From Melioribacter sp. (GTDB lineage: Bacteria; Bacteroidota; Ignavibacteria; Ignavibacteriales; Melioribacteraceae), in contig DYHW01000002.1 of NCBI GenBank assembly GCA_020723965.1, positions 581,731-645,730 on the forward strand: 64,000 nucleotides of DNA, read 5' to 3'. Shown here piece by piece: positions 9,872 through 19,010 of the stretch. The notes under the pieces are model-generated. The model was not told where the DNA came from and did not search any database. It was given only the letters and a program-made list of their open reading frames with translations. Within the stretch, counting starts at the first letter, position 1. The number at the start of each line of letters is the position of its first letter. The position numbers and the translations under genes are program-made.

Positions 9872-10171
9872 TTATATAAGAGAATTGGAAGAGTTCTTGG
9901 AAGAATCCTTTTGCAATGTTTTAAATTTTGCAATAAGCCGGAATCCATAGAAAATTAAAAGAAGAACAAGCAGAAAAAAAATTAAAAAGACCGCTCCGCT
10001 AAAAACTAACAACACAAGTTCTATACTCCAGCCAATTTCATTTTTTTCAATAAGATCTTTCAGAATGAAATAGTCTATCACAAACCATGAGAGGGCAATA
10101 AAAGAAAAGATTGCTGTTGTAGTTGATAACGTTTTGAATCTTCGTAAAGTAATTAGAATTGGATTATCCAT
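9872..10171 (-). CDS. Small two-segment membrane protein, unknown function
   Basis: A 99-residue protein with two hydrophobic helices (around residues 17-37 and 50-78) separated by a short charged loop, and a Lys/Ser-rich tail. I do not recognise a family. ATG 10171 is preceded by GGGAG at good spacing; a longer frame reaches 10246 but would run into the aconitase gene. It begins 31 bases after the aconitase stop and is probably the last gene of that operon. Confidence 0.6.
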   Translation of the reverse strand: MDNPILITLRRFKTLSTTTAIFSFIALSWFVIDYFILKDLIEKNEIGWSIELVLLVFSGAVFLIFFLLVLLLIFYGFRLIAKFKTLQKDSSKNSSNSLI

Positions 10172-10202
10172 ATCACTCTCCCTTGGAAAAAATTTAACTC
10201 TG

Positions 10203-12176
10203 CTATAGATTTTTCTTAACCCACTCTTCCAAGCCGCCGTTAACAATCAATTCCTGAGCTGCTCTGCCGATGGAATTAATTGGGTATATTTTATAGTTCG
10301 TGGTAAGAATAGAATTTTGGAAATCTATTTTTGCAATGATTTCAGTTTTGACCGTTAACTTCTCTTTTCCAAACTTTGCTTTTAAATCGTTAACAAGTTC
10401 CGGACATTCTATAGAAAGAAAACCGTTGTTTAAAGCGTTGCGTTTGTAAGTTTCGTTTAAAGAACCTGCAACAACCAAACTTATGCCGCAGTACTTAAGC
10501 GCAGTGGCGGCTTGCTCGCGCGAGCTTCCCGTTCCAAAATTAAATCCGCCAACAAGAATATTACCGTCTTTAACAATCTTTCCAAATTCAGGGTCATAGT
10601 TTTCCATCACAATTTTTGCTTGTTCATGCGGGGTCATATTATCATTGTAGGTGTATTTGCCGGGATAAATTCCATCAGTGTCCAAATTATCCTGATAACA
10701 GAAAATTAACTCGCCTTCAATTTGAGAGGGGAAACAGTCAATGATTGGAACGGCTGCTTTTGTTTTTTCTGGTTTTGAATTGATTTTGATTTCGAAAAGG
10801 ATCTTTTCGACAGGTTCATTCCACGCGTAATCTATGAAACCGGAAAGAGCAGAAGATGCTACGACTGCCGGAGAAGCGAGATAAGCTTGCGCATTTGGCG
10901 AACCCATTCTTCCTTTGAAATTTCTGTTGGTTGCAGAAATACCAACTTCGCCGTTTTCGAGCAAACCGGCGCCAAGACCAATACAAGGACCGCAGCCTGG
11001 TGGAAACGTAAATGCGCCGGCATCAATCAATGCCTGCCAGTAGCCGCGCCTTTCACTCTCTTTCTGAACTTCGCTTGACGCAGCAGATATGTAAAACTTA
11101 ACATGCGCCGCAATTTTTTTATTTCGGACTACCGCAGCAGCTTCAGCTATATCATCTAAACGAGAGTTTACGCAAGAAACGAGATAAGCTTTATCGATTT
11201 TTATTTTTTTCTTTTTGATCTCCGAAACAGCAGTAATTGTTTTTACTGTATTCGGGCCGGATATATACGGCACGATTGAAGAAAGATCGATGAGCAATTC
11301 TTTTGAATAATATGCTTCTGCATCAGCGCGAAAATTATGTAAATCATTTTCGAGTTCAGTAATTTTTTTTTCATTTATGCGCGGATGATCTCCGTTTCCA
11401 TCCATATCGGAAGCAGCTCCCTCAAGTCCGCGCTCCGAAATAAATTTAGCTCTATTCTTCAGCCAATCAATTGTAATTTCATCGATTGGGAAGATGCCGA
11501 CAAGCGCGCCCCATTCGGTAGTCATGTTTGCAATCGTAAGCCGTTGTTCTATACTTAAATGTTTTACTCCATCGCCGGCAAACTCAATTGCATGATTCAA
11601 AACTTCATTGTTATTAAAAAATCCGCATAGTGCAATAATTACGTCTTTACCTGTAACTCCCGGCAAAAGTTTCCCTTTCAGCTTAACTTTTACAATTGGA
11701 GGAATTTGCCACCAGGTTCTTCCCGTTGCCCAAATTGCAGCCGCATCTGTGCGAACTATTGGCGTTCCTAAACAACCGATTCCACCGTAAATATTTGAAT
11801 GACTATCGGAAGCAACTGCCATAGCGCCGGGGAAAGCGTAACCTTCTTCAATCATGATCTGATGACCAATGCCGCGTCCAGCCGGGTAAAAATCTCCCCC
11901 CGTTTTTTTTGCAAACTTTTCAATATTTCTATACTTCTCTAAATTTGTTTCTGAAATGTTTTGAATGTCATGGTCGAGTGTTATAACAACTTGGCGCGGA
12001 TTAAAAAGTTTTGTTGCGCCAATGCTTTTAAATTTCGGAATGACAGCGCCTGTATTGTCGTGTGTCATTACATAAGCCGGACGAATAGAAATAAAATCTC
12101 CGGTATGAACGCTTTGAGTTGGGGATAATCCAACAGCATAGCGTTGTGCAATTTTTTCAATCAGTGTTTGGTTCAA
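10203..12176 (-). CDS. Aconitase-family hydratase, homoaconitase (Lys4)-like
   Basis: A 657-residue Fe-S dehydratase. Cluster cysteines appear in VSCVNSR and GCGPCIGLG, substrate-binding residues in AVASDSHSNIYGG, and the swivel-domain loop in GFNFGTGSSREQAA. From memory, the closest pattern is fungal homoaconitase rather than bacterial AcnA or AcnB: examples are YPAGRGIGHQIMIEEGYAFP, TIANMTTEWGAL and a closing GGLEEWVK. Its likely role is citrate-isocitrate interconversion with the neighbouring dehydrogenase. A homocitrate-pathway role is possible, but no homocitrate synthase is nearby. It follows CstA with about 100 bases between them. Confidence 0.85.
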   Translation of the reverse strand: MNQTLIEKIAQRYAVGLSPTQSVHTGDFISIRPAYVMTHDNTGAVIPKFKSIGATKLFNPRQVVITLDHDIQNISETNLEKYRNIEKFAKKTGGDFYPAGRGIGHQIMIEEGYAFPGAMAVASDSHSNIYGGIGCLGTPIVRTDAAAIWATGRTWWQIPPIVKVKLKGKLLPGVTGKDVIIALCGFFNNNEVLNHAIEFAGDGVKHLSIEQRLTIANMTTEWGALVGIFPIDEITIDWLKNRAKFISERGLEGAASDMDGNGDHPRINEKKITELENDLHNFRADAEAYYSKELLIDLSSIVPYISGPNTVKTITAVSEIKKKKIKIDKAYLVSCVNSRLDDIAEAAAVVRNKKIAAHVKFYISAASSEVQKESERRGYWQALIDAGAFTFPPGCGPCIGLGAGLLENGEVGISATNRNFKGRMGSPNAQAYLASPAVVASSALSGFIDYAWNEPVEKILFEIKINSKPEKTKAAVPIIDCFPSQIEGELIFCYQDNLDTDGIYPGKYTYNDNMTPHEQAKIVMENYDPEFGKIVKDGNILVGGFNFGTGSSREQAATALKYCGISLVVAGSLNETYKRNALNNGFLSIECPELVNDLKAKFGKEKLTVKTEIIAKIDFQNSILTTNYKIYPINSIGRAAQELIVNGGLEEWVKKNL

Positions 12177-12277
12177 TGCATTTTTACTTGTGGTTGTCTA
12201 TAAATTAGTGAGTTAAATTATTCTTCTCGTAATCTATAGTGTAGCGCAAAAAAAATCTAACAAATTGTGCAATAATT

Positions 12278-13912
12278 TTATTTTGCCGCGGCTCCATTTT
12301 TACTGCTCTTGCGAAACACTTGATATGCTTGAACAACAAGCGTAACTGCAAGACCAAAAAGCAGAATCGAAATAAAAGAGAGAATGAAATTCTGTTTAAG
12401 AAGATTCGAATAAACAAATGATGCTAAAGCAGTAAGCGTAACTGCAAACATGAAAACCATGGGAATAAGCGTGAATGAGTAATTTAACTTAAGATGAGCA
12501 ATCCATACGGTAATAGCAAGAAGCGCAATTGCAGCAAGCATTTGATTTGCGCTGCCAAACAGCGGCCAAATAGACATTGACTGTCCGCTTAGCATTAAGG
12601 TTGCTCCGAACAAAACTGTTATCCCTGTTGCAACAAAACGATTTTTTACTAATATACTTTGTACTTTTTTTTCTTTCACTTCAAAAAATTCTTGAAAAGA
12701 ATAACGTGCAAGACGAGTAGCAGTATCCAATGAAGTTAGAGCAAAAGCAGAAACTGCTAATGCTGCAAAGTTTGTCGCATGATCAATTTGAATTCCTATG
12801 AAAGGGATATTGTGCATAAAATTTGCAATTCCTGTTGAGAATGCGGCTACGGCTCCTTTGGTATTCAATAATTCTAAAAAATGCATCTGGTCTAAAGAAG
12901 CGACCGCGAGTAAAGCAAGAAGAGCAAGCGATCCTTCGATCAACATTCCGCCGTATCCAACAACTTTTGCATCACTCTCTTTATCCAGCTGTTTTGATGT
13001 AGTTCCGCTTGCTACTATCGAATGAAACCCGCTTATTGCACCGCAAGCTACCGTAACAAAAAGAATGGGGAATAAAAAACCAAGTTTATCAACAGAGAAA
13101 GTTGTAATTGGTGAAAGATGAACTTCAGGCATTGTGAATAACAATCCAACTATTCCGCCAATCATAAGTGTGTAAAGAAAATATGAGTTAAGATAATCTC
13201 TCGGTTGTAGTAATATCCATACAGGTGTTACAGAAGCAACAAAGATATATGCAAGTAAAATCCAGACCCATACCTCCTTGCTTAGTTGCAAAGGAAAAAG
13301 ATTGCCAAGTAAAATGCAAATAAATAAAAGAGCAACGCCGATTATAGAAGAGATCCATAACGGTGCCTTAAAACGATAGACGGTAACACCGAAGGCAATT
13401 GCAAGAAGCATAAAAAGAACAGATGATGTTCCGGCGCTTGGTATGTGATAAAACGTATCGGATACAATTATTGCAAAAACTGCCATTACCAAGATCAAAG
13501 TAGCCCAAGTAAAAATGAGGAACATTTTTTTTCCGCTTAATCCGATGTATGCTTCAATAATTTGCCCAATCGATTTTCCTTTATGACGAACCGACGCGAT
13601 GATAGAAGTATAATCATGAACGCCGCCAATAAATATTGATCCAACTAAAACCCAGAGATAAACCGGAACCCAACCGAAACTTGCAGCTATGATCGGTCCA
13701 ACAATCGGTCCCGCTCCTGCAATCGATGCAAAGTGATGTCCTAATAGAACAGGCGTTTTTGCGGGACAATAATCAACGCCATCGTACATTGAATGAGATG
13801 GCGTTTCGTTTGTGTTTGTAACGCTTAATCTGCGGGAAATAAATCCGCCGTAGATTTTATAAGAAGCGATAAACATAATGATTGCAAAAACAATAAGAGC
13901 AATTCCACTCAT
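12278..13912 (-). CDS. cstA: Carbon starvation protein CstA
   Basis: A polytopic inner-membrane transporter for pyruvate and/or peptides, induced by carbon limitation in enterobacteria. The 544 residues contain about 15 hydrophobic segments and the family blocks GHHFASIAGAGPIVGPIIAA near residue 58, GGVHDYTS, CGAISGFHSIVASGTTSKQL and PLFGSANQMLAAIAL. It is shorter than E. coli CstA (about 700 residues) and matches the compact form seen in many anaerobes. It starts 12 bases after the dehydrogenase stop, so the two share an operon. Confidence 0.94.
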   Translation of the reverse strand: MSGIALIVFAIIMFIASYKIYGGFISRRLSVTNTNETPSHSMYDGVDYCPAKTPVLLGHHFASIAGAGPIVGPIIAASFGWVPVYLWVLVGSIFIGGVHDYTSIIASVRHKGKSIGQIIEAYIGLSGKKMFLIFTWATLILVMAVFAIIVSDTFYHIPSAGTSSVLFMLLAIAFGVTVYRFKAPLWISSIIGVALLFICILLGNLFPLQLSKEVWVWILLAYIFVASVTPVWILLQPRDYLNSYFLYTLMIGGIVGLLFTMPEVHLSPITTFSVDKLGFLFPILFVTVACGAISGFHSIVASGTTSKQLDKESDAKVVGYGGMLIEGSLALLALLAVASLDQMHFLELLNTKGAVAAFSTGIANFMHNIPFIGIQIDHATNFAALAVSAFALTSLDTATRLARYSFQEFFEVKEKKVQSILVKNRFVATGITVLFGATLMLSGQSMSIWPLFGSANQMLAAIALLAITVWIAHLKLNYSFTLIPMVFMFAVTLTALASFVYSNLLKQNFILSFISILLFGLAVTLVVQAYQVFRKSSKNGAAAK

Positions 13913-13924
13913 TACTTTTCTCTT

Positions 13925-15103
13925 TTATAATTTAGAAATTACCGCATCAGTTATTTGTTGAGTTGAAGCAGCGCCTTTTTCAAAAACATCTGAGCCGCCT
14001 CTTAGTTTTAACATATCGTATGAGCAAACTTTTCCTTCTTCAATAACTTTTGCTATTGCATTACGAATTTTTGAAGCAGTTTCTTGTTCGCCAATATGAT
14101 CTAACATCATACACGCGCTCAAAAACATAGCAATGGGATTAACGATTGAAGGTTCCAATTTTTCATATTTTGGCGCTGAGCCGTGAGTAGGTTCGAAGAC
14201 CGCTACTTCTTCCCCGATATTTGCACTGCAGGCAAAACCAAGCCCGCCGACTAAACCAGCGAAACCGTCGCTGATAATGTCGCCAAACATATTTTCTGCA
14301 ACTATTACTCTATAATCTTCTGGGTTCTTTGTAAGCCACATCATAAGTGCATCAATGTTTGTATCCCATAATGGAATGTTTGGGTACTCGGTAGCAATTT
14401 CTTTGGCAATTTTTAACATCATGCCGGAGGTTTCACGCAGAACATTTGGCTTTTCGCAAAGAGTAACATTTTTATATCCAAACTTTTTTGCATACTCAAA
14501 AGCAGCTCGTATTATCCTTTCGCTCGCTTTCTTTGTAACGATACGCGTAGATATTGCCATCTCTTCACTTGGAACATGAGAAAATGCTTTCATCTTTGGA
14601 TGAGTATCGAGCGCTTCGCGTATTTGTTTGGACGGATTTGTCCATTCAACGCCTGCATACAAACCTTCTGTGTTTTGTCTAAATATTACAGCGTTCACAA
14701 AAGGTTCTTCGTAACTGCCATTGCTGCTTTTACGTATAAAATTTAACGGATTGCCCTTAAAAGAAATGCAAGGGCGTATGCATATATCTAGATTGAAGTG
14801 TTGGCGAAGTTCAACGATTGGCGAAAAATAAACGAGTCCTTTTTCTTTAAGAAAAGGTTCAAGTTCTTTTTCTGCTTCAATATTTGATTTGCTTGTGATA
14901 GCGCCAAAGAGCGCAAGCTTGTGTTCAGCAATCAGATCGATTGTACGCTGCGGTAATGCGTCTCCTTCTTTGCGCCAAAAATCCCATCCTATATCGCCAT
15001 ACAAATAATTTGCTTTGAATTCTGCTGCTTCAAGTAATCTTATCGATTCTGGCAGCACAACTTTTCCAATTCCATCGCCTGGAAGCGCTACTATTGTTCT
15101 CAT
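13925..15103 (-). CDS. Isocitrate/homoisocitrate/isopropylmalate-type dehydrogenase
   Basis: A 392-residue beta-decarboxylating dehydrogenase. It begins MRTIVALPGDGIG and carries FRQNTEGLYAGVEW, the catalytic Lys in CEKPNVLRETSGMM, and the metal-binding and signature region NMFGDIISDGFAGLVGGLG, followed by VFEPTHGSAP. NTEGLY is shared by NAD-type isocitrate and homoisocitrate dehydrogenases and argues against LeuB. Paired with the aconitase-like enzyme in one operon, it most simply gives citrate to 2-oxoglutarate. The alternative is homoisocitrate to 2-oxoadipate. Cofactor preference is not certain from the sequence. Confidence 0.85.
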   Translation of the reverse strand: MRTIVALPGDGIGKVVLPESIRLLEAAEFKANYLYGDIGWDFWRKEGDALPQRTIDLIAEHKLALFGAITSKSNIEAEKELEPFLKEKGLVYFSPIVELRQHFNLDICIRPCISFKGNPLNFIRKSSNGSYEEPFVNAVIFRQNTEGLYAGVEWTNPSKQIREALDTHPKMKAFSHVPSEEMAISTRIVTKKASERIIRAAFEYAKKFGYKNVTLCEKPNVLRETSGMMLKIAKEIATEYPNIPLWDTNIDALMMWLTKNPEDYRVIVAENMFGDIISDGFAGLVGGLGFACSANIGEEVAVFEPTHGSAPKYEKLEPSIVNPIAMFLSACMMLDHIGEQETASKIRNAIAKVIEEGKVCSYDMLKLRGGSDVFEKGAASTQQITDAVISKL

Positions 15104-15302
15104 AATCTCAATCTGATGTTATCTAAAAATTTGTTTGCAACTTAGATAGAAGGAAAGAATTTGGCAACTTGCCGCCAATTAAAATTCTTTTCTACGATTA
15201 TATTACGGCGGGTTTCAGAAAAAATTATGAAAGAGAAAAGTTTTTTACAGAAACAGAGAACGTAAAAATTATTTTAAAGAATTAGCAAACCACTTTACGC
15301 AG

Positions 15303-15371
15303 TCCCGACTTATATGTAGACGAAGAATTTCAAAATTTTCAATAAAATAATTTTCTACATACAAGTCGGGA
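15303..15371. repeat. Long hairpin with TCCCGAC...GTCGGGA ends
   Basis: Two 18-base arms (15303-15320 and 15354-15371) are complementary at 17 of 18 positions around a 33-base AT-rich loop. It lies about 40 bases past the stop of the POT-type gene, but no T-tract follows on either strand, so it is not a standard terminator. The arm ends share the TCCCGA/TCGGGA core found at four other places in the window. Confidence 0.7.
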
Positions 15372-15411
15372 GAAAAATTGATGGCGCAAGAAAAATTGCT
15401 ATACAGATATT

Positions 15412-16725
15412 TCACGCTTGCTTCTTCATCAATAAATTGTAAATAAACATTAAAACTGTTGCTAACATTCCAATTCCGAAAAGCGTCAGAAAGATCAAGC
15501 CAGGCGTTTTTGCTACTGTTGAAAATGTATGGTAGATCCATCCTCCGAGCGTTCCGCCAAAGCCCCAAGCAATAGCAATTGGCAAAAAGGCATATCCTTG
15601 GAACAATGCAGCTTGCCCTTTGGGCGCGAGATTGGCAATGTATTCGTAAAAACGGGGCGCTTGTGTTTGTTCACCAATCGAAAAAATAAAGATCGCAATC
15701 ATTATCAATGGTATGCCTAGCGAAATTTTTGTCCATCCAAAAATATCGATGTAAGTGCCTTGCGTCATAGGCACAAAGAAAAACAAGAACAGCCAGCTGA
15801 GCGCTGCGAGTATAAATCCGATCATTATTGCATTTTGTGTTGAGATATTTTTTGTTAGACGGTTTATTGGTATTTGAAACAGAATGATTGTCCACGCTCC
15901 TGTTGAGATGATGATTTCGATAGGAGAATCCGGCGAAATATAATCTGCTATATAAAATGGAATTACAATAAAGAACTGCCAGAAGATTATCCAGTAAAGC
16001 GAAAAGATTAAAAGAAAAGCGATGAATCTGAAATTTTTCAAAACAACAAAAAGATTTTTTGCGACTGTTAAAAAATCCTCTTTCTTCTCTTCGAGTTTAG
16101 CTTTAGGCTCTTTGAAAAAGATAAGTGTGCTCAAAAACATTAGAGCGCAGCTAACTGCAGAAACAACGTATACAAATTCAATTCCGAATGTATCCCGCAC
16201 CATAAACGCCAAGAGCGGGCCTAAAGCTGCGCCGGTATTTACTAACCAATAATAAATTGCATAACCAAGAGATTTTGTTTCTGAACTTGATGTTAAAGCG
16301 ATGGTTCCTAACACGCTCGGTTTAATGAATGAACCGCCTATAGCAGTAAAGATCAGAATTACGATCAGCAGCCAGTATGAATTAAAATTTTCGTAGAAAC
16401 CGGAAAATAAATTCATTCCTGTAGAACCGATTAAAAAGTAGCCGATTGCAAGCACAAGAAAAGCAAAAGAGAAAGCTTTTCTAAAACCGAACTTATCTGC
16501 AAGCGCGCCGGCAAAGATAGGAAGCAAGTAGATCAATCCGCCGAAGATCGATGATAATTGTCCCGCCTCTATTTCATTAAACTTGAGATGGTCGCGCAAG
16601 AATAAACTTAAAATTGTTGCTTGACCGTAGTATGCTAATCTTTCGAATAGCTCCATAATATTTGCAACCCAGAAAGAGGGCTGAAATCCTTTCTTTACTT
16701 TTTGAAGTTCGGTTGAGATGCTCAC
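15412..16725 (-). CDS. POT/PTR2-like MFS transporter
   Basis: A 437-residue carrier with about twelve hydrophobic segments. The N-terminal MELFERLAYYG matches the ExxER motif of proton-dependent oligopeptide transporters, and FAGALADKFGFRKAF matches their second signature loop. A central charged loop (around residue 205) follows helix 6. Peptide import fits its position upstream of CstA, which also handles peptides in some bacteria, but other substrates cannot be excluded. ATG 16725 is preceded by an AAGGAG-type site. Confidence 0.84.
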   Translation of the reverse strand: MSISTELQKVKKGFQPSFWVANIMELFERLAYYGQATILSLFLRDHLKFNEIEAGQLSSIFGGLIYLLPIFAGALADKFGFRKAFSFAFLVLAIGYFLIGSTGMNLFSGFYENFNSYWLLIVILIFTAIGGSFIKPSVLGTIALTSSSETKSLGYAIYYWLVNTGAALGPLLAFMVRDTFGIEFVYVVSAVSCALMFLSTLIFFKEPKAKLEEKKEDFLTVAKNLFVVLKNFRFIAFLLIFSLYWIIFWQFFIVIPFYIADYISPDSPIEIIISTGAWTIILFQIPINRLTKNISTQNAIMIGFILAALSWLFLFFFVPMTQGTYIDIFGWTKISLGIPLIMIAIFIFSIGEQTQAPRFYEYIANLAPKGQAALFQGYAFLPIAIAWGFGGTLGGWIYHTFSTVAKTPGLIFLTLFGIGMLATVLMFIYNLLMKKQA

Positions 16726-16833
16726 AATAACTCCTTGTTATTTTTAAGTTGAGGCAAAATTAAACCAATTCTATGTAGTTATTCAAACACTATTTAGTTA
16801 ATTTTCTCACAAAAAAAAATTCATATTATTTGA

Positions 16834-17775
16834 ATGAAACGATTTGGAATGATAGGCGTTGCCGGTTATGTTGCTCCCCGGCATTTGAGAGCAATCAAAG
16901 AAACAGGAAACACTCTAATTGTTTGTTTTGACCCGCACGATTCAGTTGGAATAATCGATCAATATTTTCCACATGCTGATTACTTTCAAAGTTATGAAAG
17001 ATTTGAAAGGAGCTTATCTAAGCTTTCACTTTTGCCAGAAACAAAATTGGATTATTTAACAATTTGTTCTCCTAATTATCTTCACGATTCTCACATAAGG
17101 TTAGCGTTAAATTACGGTATTGATGCAATCTGCGAAAAACCACTTCTGCTTTTTCCCGGCAATCTTGATGTTTTACAAGAACAAGAATCTAAAAGCGGCA
17201 AAAAAGTTTATACCGTAATGCAGCTGCGCAATCATCCTTCAATAATATCTTTGAAAGAGAAGTTGAGTAGAGACAACTCCGGAAAGAAAAAGAAAGTAAT
17301 TCTTACTTATATAACGCCAAGAGGCAATTGGTACCATTATTCATGGAAAGGGGAGAAGGAAAAATCGGGCGGCTTAGCCGCTAATATTGGAATTCATCTT
17401 TTTGATTTGTTGATCTGGTTATTCGGAACGGTGAAATACAGCGAAATAAATTTTTCTTCAAATACTAAAATGGCGGGGTATTTAGAATTAGAGAATGCAG
17501 AAGTAAGTTGGTTTTTATCGATCGATAAAAATGATTTATTGAAGGAAGATGTTCAAAAAAAATCTTTTAGAATATTGAAGATAGATAATGAAGTTTATGA
17601 ATTTTCCGAAGGGTTCGCCGATCTTCATACAAAAGTTTATGAAGAAATATTAGCTGGTAGAGGAATGGGAATTGATGATGCTCGTCCTTCAATTGAGTTA
17701 GTCTATAATATTCGCACTGCTCAGGCAATAAAAAATAGAGAGAACTTTCATTCTTACTTAAGAGGCATAGAATGA
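16834..17775 (+). CDS. wlbA: Gfo/Idh/MocA oxidoreductase, WlbA/WbpB type
   Basis: A 313-residue NAD-dependent enzyme that oxidises C3 of UDP-N-acetylglucosaminuronate to the 3-keto sugar. The N-terminus GMIGVAGYVAPRHLRAIKETG and SVGIIDQYFPHADYF are hallmarks of the WlbA/WbpB branch. ICSPNYLHDSHIRLAL and the catalytic Lys in CEKPLLL follow. In known systems the product is aminated by WlbC/WbpE and acetylated by WlbB/WbpD. Here wlbB overlaps by four bases, while wlbC lies about 8 kb downstream beyond the propeller array. Confidence 0.9.
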   Translation: MKRFGMIGVAGYVAPRHLRAIKETGNTLIVCFDPHDSVGIIDQYFPHADYFQSYERFERSLSKLSLLPETKLDYLTICSPNYLHDSHIRLALNYGIDAICEKPLLLFPGNLDVLQEQESKSGKKVYTVMQLRNHPSIISLKEKLSRDNSGKKKKVILTYITPRGNWYHYSWKGEKEKSGGLAANIGIHLFDLLIWLFGTVKYSEINFSSNTKMAGYLELENAEVSWFLSIDKNDLLKEDVQKKSFRILKIDNEVYEFSEGFADLHTKVYEEILAGRGMGIDDARPSIELVYNIRTAQAIKNRENFHSYLRGIE

Positions 17776-18350
17776 ACTACTTCAAACACGAGTCGGCTTA
17801 TATTGATGAAAACGTTCAGGTTGCCGAAGGGACAAAGATCTGGCATTTCTCTCACATTCAATCCGGTGCAAAAATCGGAAAGAATTGTGTGCTTGGTCAA
17901 AATGTTAATGTTGGCTCTAACGTTGTCATCGGAAACTTTGTAAAGATTCAAAACAACGTCTCGGTTTATGAAGGGGTTACGCTTGAGGATTATGTATTTT
18001 GCGGTCCATCTATGGTATTTACAAATATTACAGATCCTCGTTCAAAGTATCCGCAGGCAGAATCCAAATATTACCAAAAAACTTTAGTGAAAGAGGGCGC
18101 TTCGCTTGGCGCAAACTCAACAATACTTTGCGGAATAACGATTGGCAAATATGCTTTTGTTGGGGCGGGCGCTGTAGTAACAAAAAATATTCCCGACTAT
18201 GCTCTTGTTGTTGGCAATCCTGCACGTCAAATTGGCTGGGTAAGCGAAGCCGGAACTAAATTGGTTTTTGATGAAAATGGTTTTGCATTCTGTAATAAAT
18301 CAAATAAAAAATATCTGCTTGAAGATGGTTTTGTTAAAGAAGCAGATTGA
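17772..18350 (+). CDS. wlbB: Left-handed beta-helix N-acetyltransferase, WlbB/WbpD type
   Basis: A 192-residue hexapeptide-repeat acyltransferase, expected to N-acetylate the 3-amino group of UDP-2-acetamido-3-amino-glucuronate with acetyl-CoA. Repeats such as AKIGKNCVLGQNVNVGSNVVI and the later GANSTILCGITIGKYAFVGAG form the coils. FTNITDPRSKYPQ is the characteristic loop of this branch. It overlaps wlbA through ATGA, so the two are translationally coupled. The C-terminal extension contains two Cys and ends in EDGFVKEAD. Confidence 0.9.
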   Translation: MNYFKHESAYIDENVQVAEGTKIWHFSHIQSGAKIGKNCVLGQNVNVGSNVVIGNFVKIQNNVSVYEGVTLEDYVFCGPSMVFTNITDPRSKYPQAESKYYQKTLVKEGASLGANSTILCGITIGKYAFVGAGAVVTKNIPDYALVVGNPARQIGWVSEAGTKLVFDENGFAFCNKSNKKYLLEDGFVKEAD

Positions 18351-18455
18351 TGTTTCAAATCTTTAGAACAATTTTGTTTTCAATACATGAACTATTCTTG
18401 CTTGTAAATTTCAACCTATCTATTAAGATTAATACCATTACTCATTAAATGTGCT

Positions 18456-18620
18456 CTACATCAACTGTGTTGGTTTTTGGTTGTTACCATCCAAATTTTT
18501 CCTTACTTTAAATTCGATTTCAGTCCAGTTAGTAGGAAATTCTTCTCCGCTGTAAAATAACATTCTTGCATAGATCATTCCAACTCTATTTGCTGTCCAG
18601 TATGTAAATAAAATCAGATC
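18456..18620 (-). pseudogene. Possible decayed gene fragment
   Basis: On the minus strand an open stretch without a start codon reads plausibly as protein (for example MLFYSGEEFPTNWTEIEFK) before a TAG stop. Its upstream side is closed by a stop in the same frame. I do not recognise a family. It could be the C-terminal remnant of a lost gene or chance coding. Confidence 0.25.
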
Positions 18621-18637
18621 CTAAAAAATGAGGAGCC

Positions 18638-19001
18638 ATGAATAGTAAGGTACAACTTACGATGTTATTCATTCTTTTCTGTTCATTTTCAATTCTTTCT
18701 TAAACAATAACATCAAAAGAAACCGGGGCGCCTGGGAAGATGCCAACACGTGGATTGGGGGAGTTATACCAACACAAGATAATGATGTTGTGATAAGTGG
18801 AACTGTGTCAATCACTTCCTCAGGAAGAAAGTGTAAAAACCTTACTGTTAATGCCGGCAAGGTTCTTCAGAATGGAGGCGGGTTAGAATTTTTAACTGCA
18901 TCATTTGTTGGTAACGTTACAAATAATGGCACAATACGTAACAATCCAACAACGGGAAGATTGGAGTTAGTTGCAATTACCCTTTCACCAATCAAAAAAA
19001 G
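18638..19001 (+). pseudogene. Broken gene for a secreted T9SS-type protein
   Basis: ATG 18638 follows GAGGAG and encodes a good signal peptide (MNSKVQLTMLFILFCSFS), then hits TAA at 18701. After one frame change around 18725-18731, a second frame reads GAWEDANTWIGGVIPTQDND, a common start of secreted Bacteroidota/Ignavibacteria proteins. It continues through VSITSSGRKCKNLTVNAGKV to the leader of the first propeller gene. Premature stop, frameshift and missing 3' end all indicate decay. Its tail (from about 18936) is copied in front of the second and third propeller genes. Confidence 0.6.
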
Positions 19002-19010
19002 GAGGGTCTT

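Noticed and set aside
10203..15103. Alpha-aminoadipate lysine pathway operon
   Set aside because: There is no homocitrate synthase or LysW/LysN-type gene nearby, and CstA lies between the two enzymes; kept only as a question.
13925..15103. 3-isopropylmalate dehydrogenase (leuB)
   Set aside because: The substrate motif is NTEGLY rather than the LeuB-type ELTGGIYFG, and no leu genes are adjacent.
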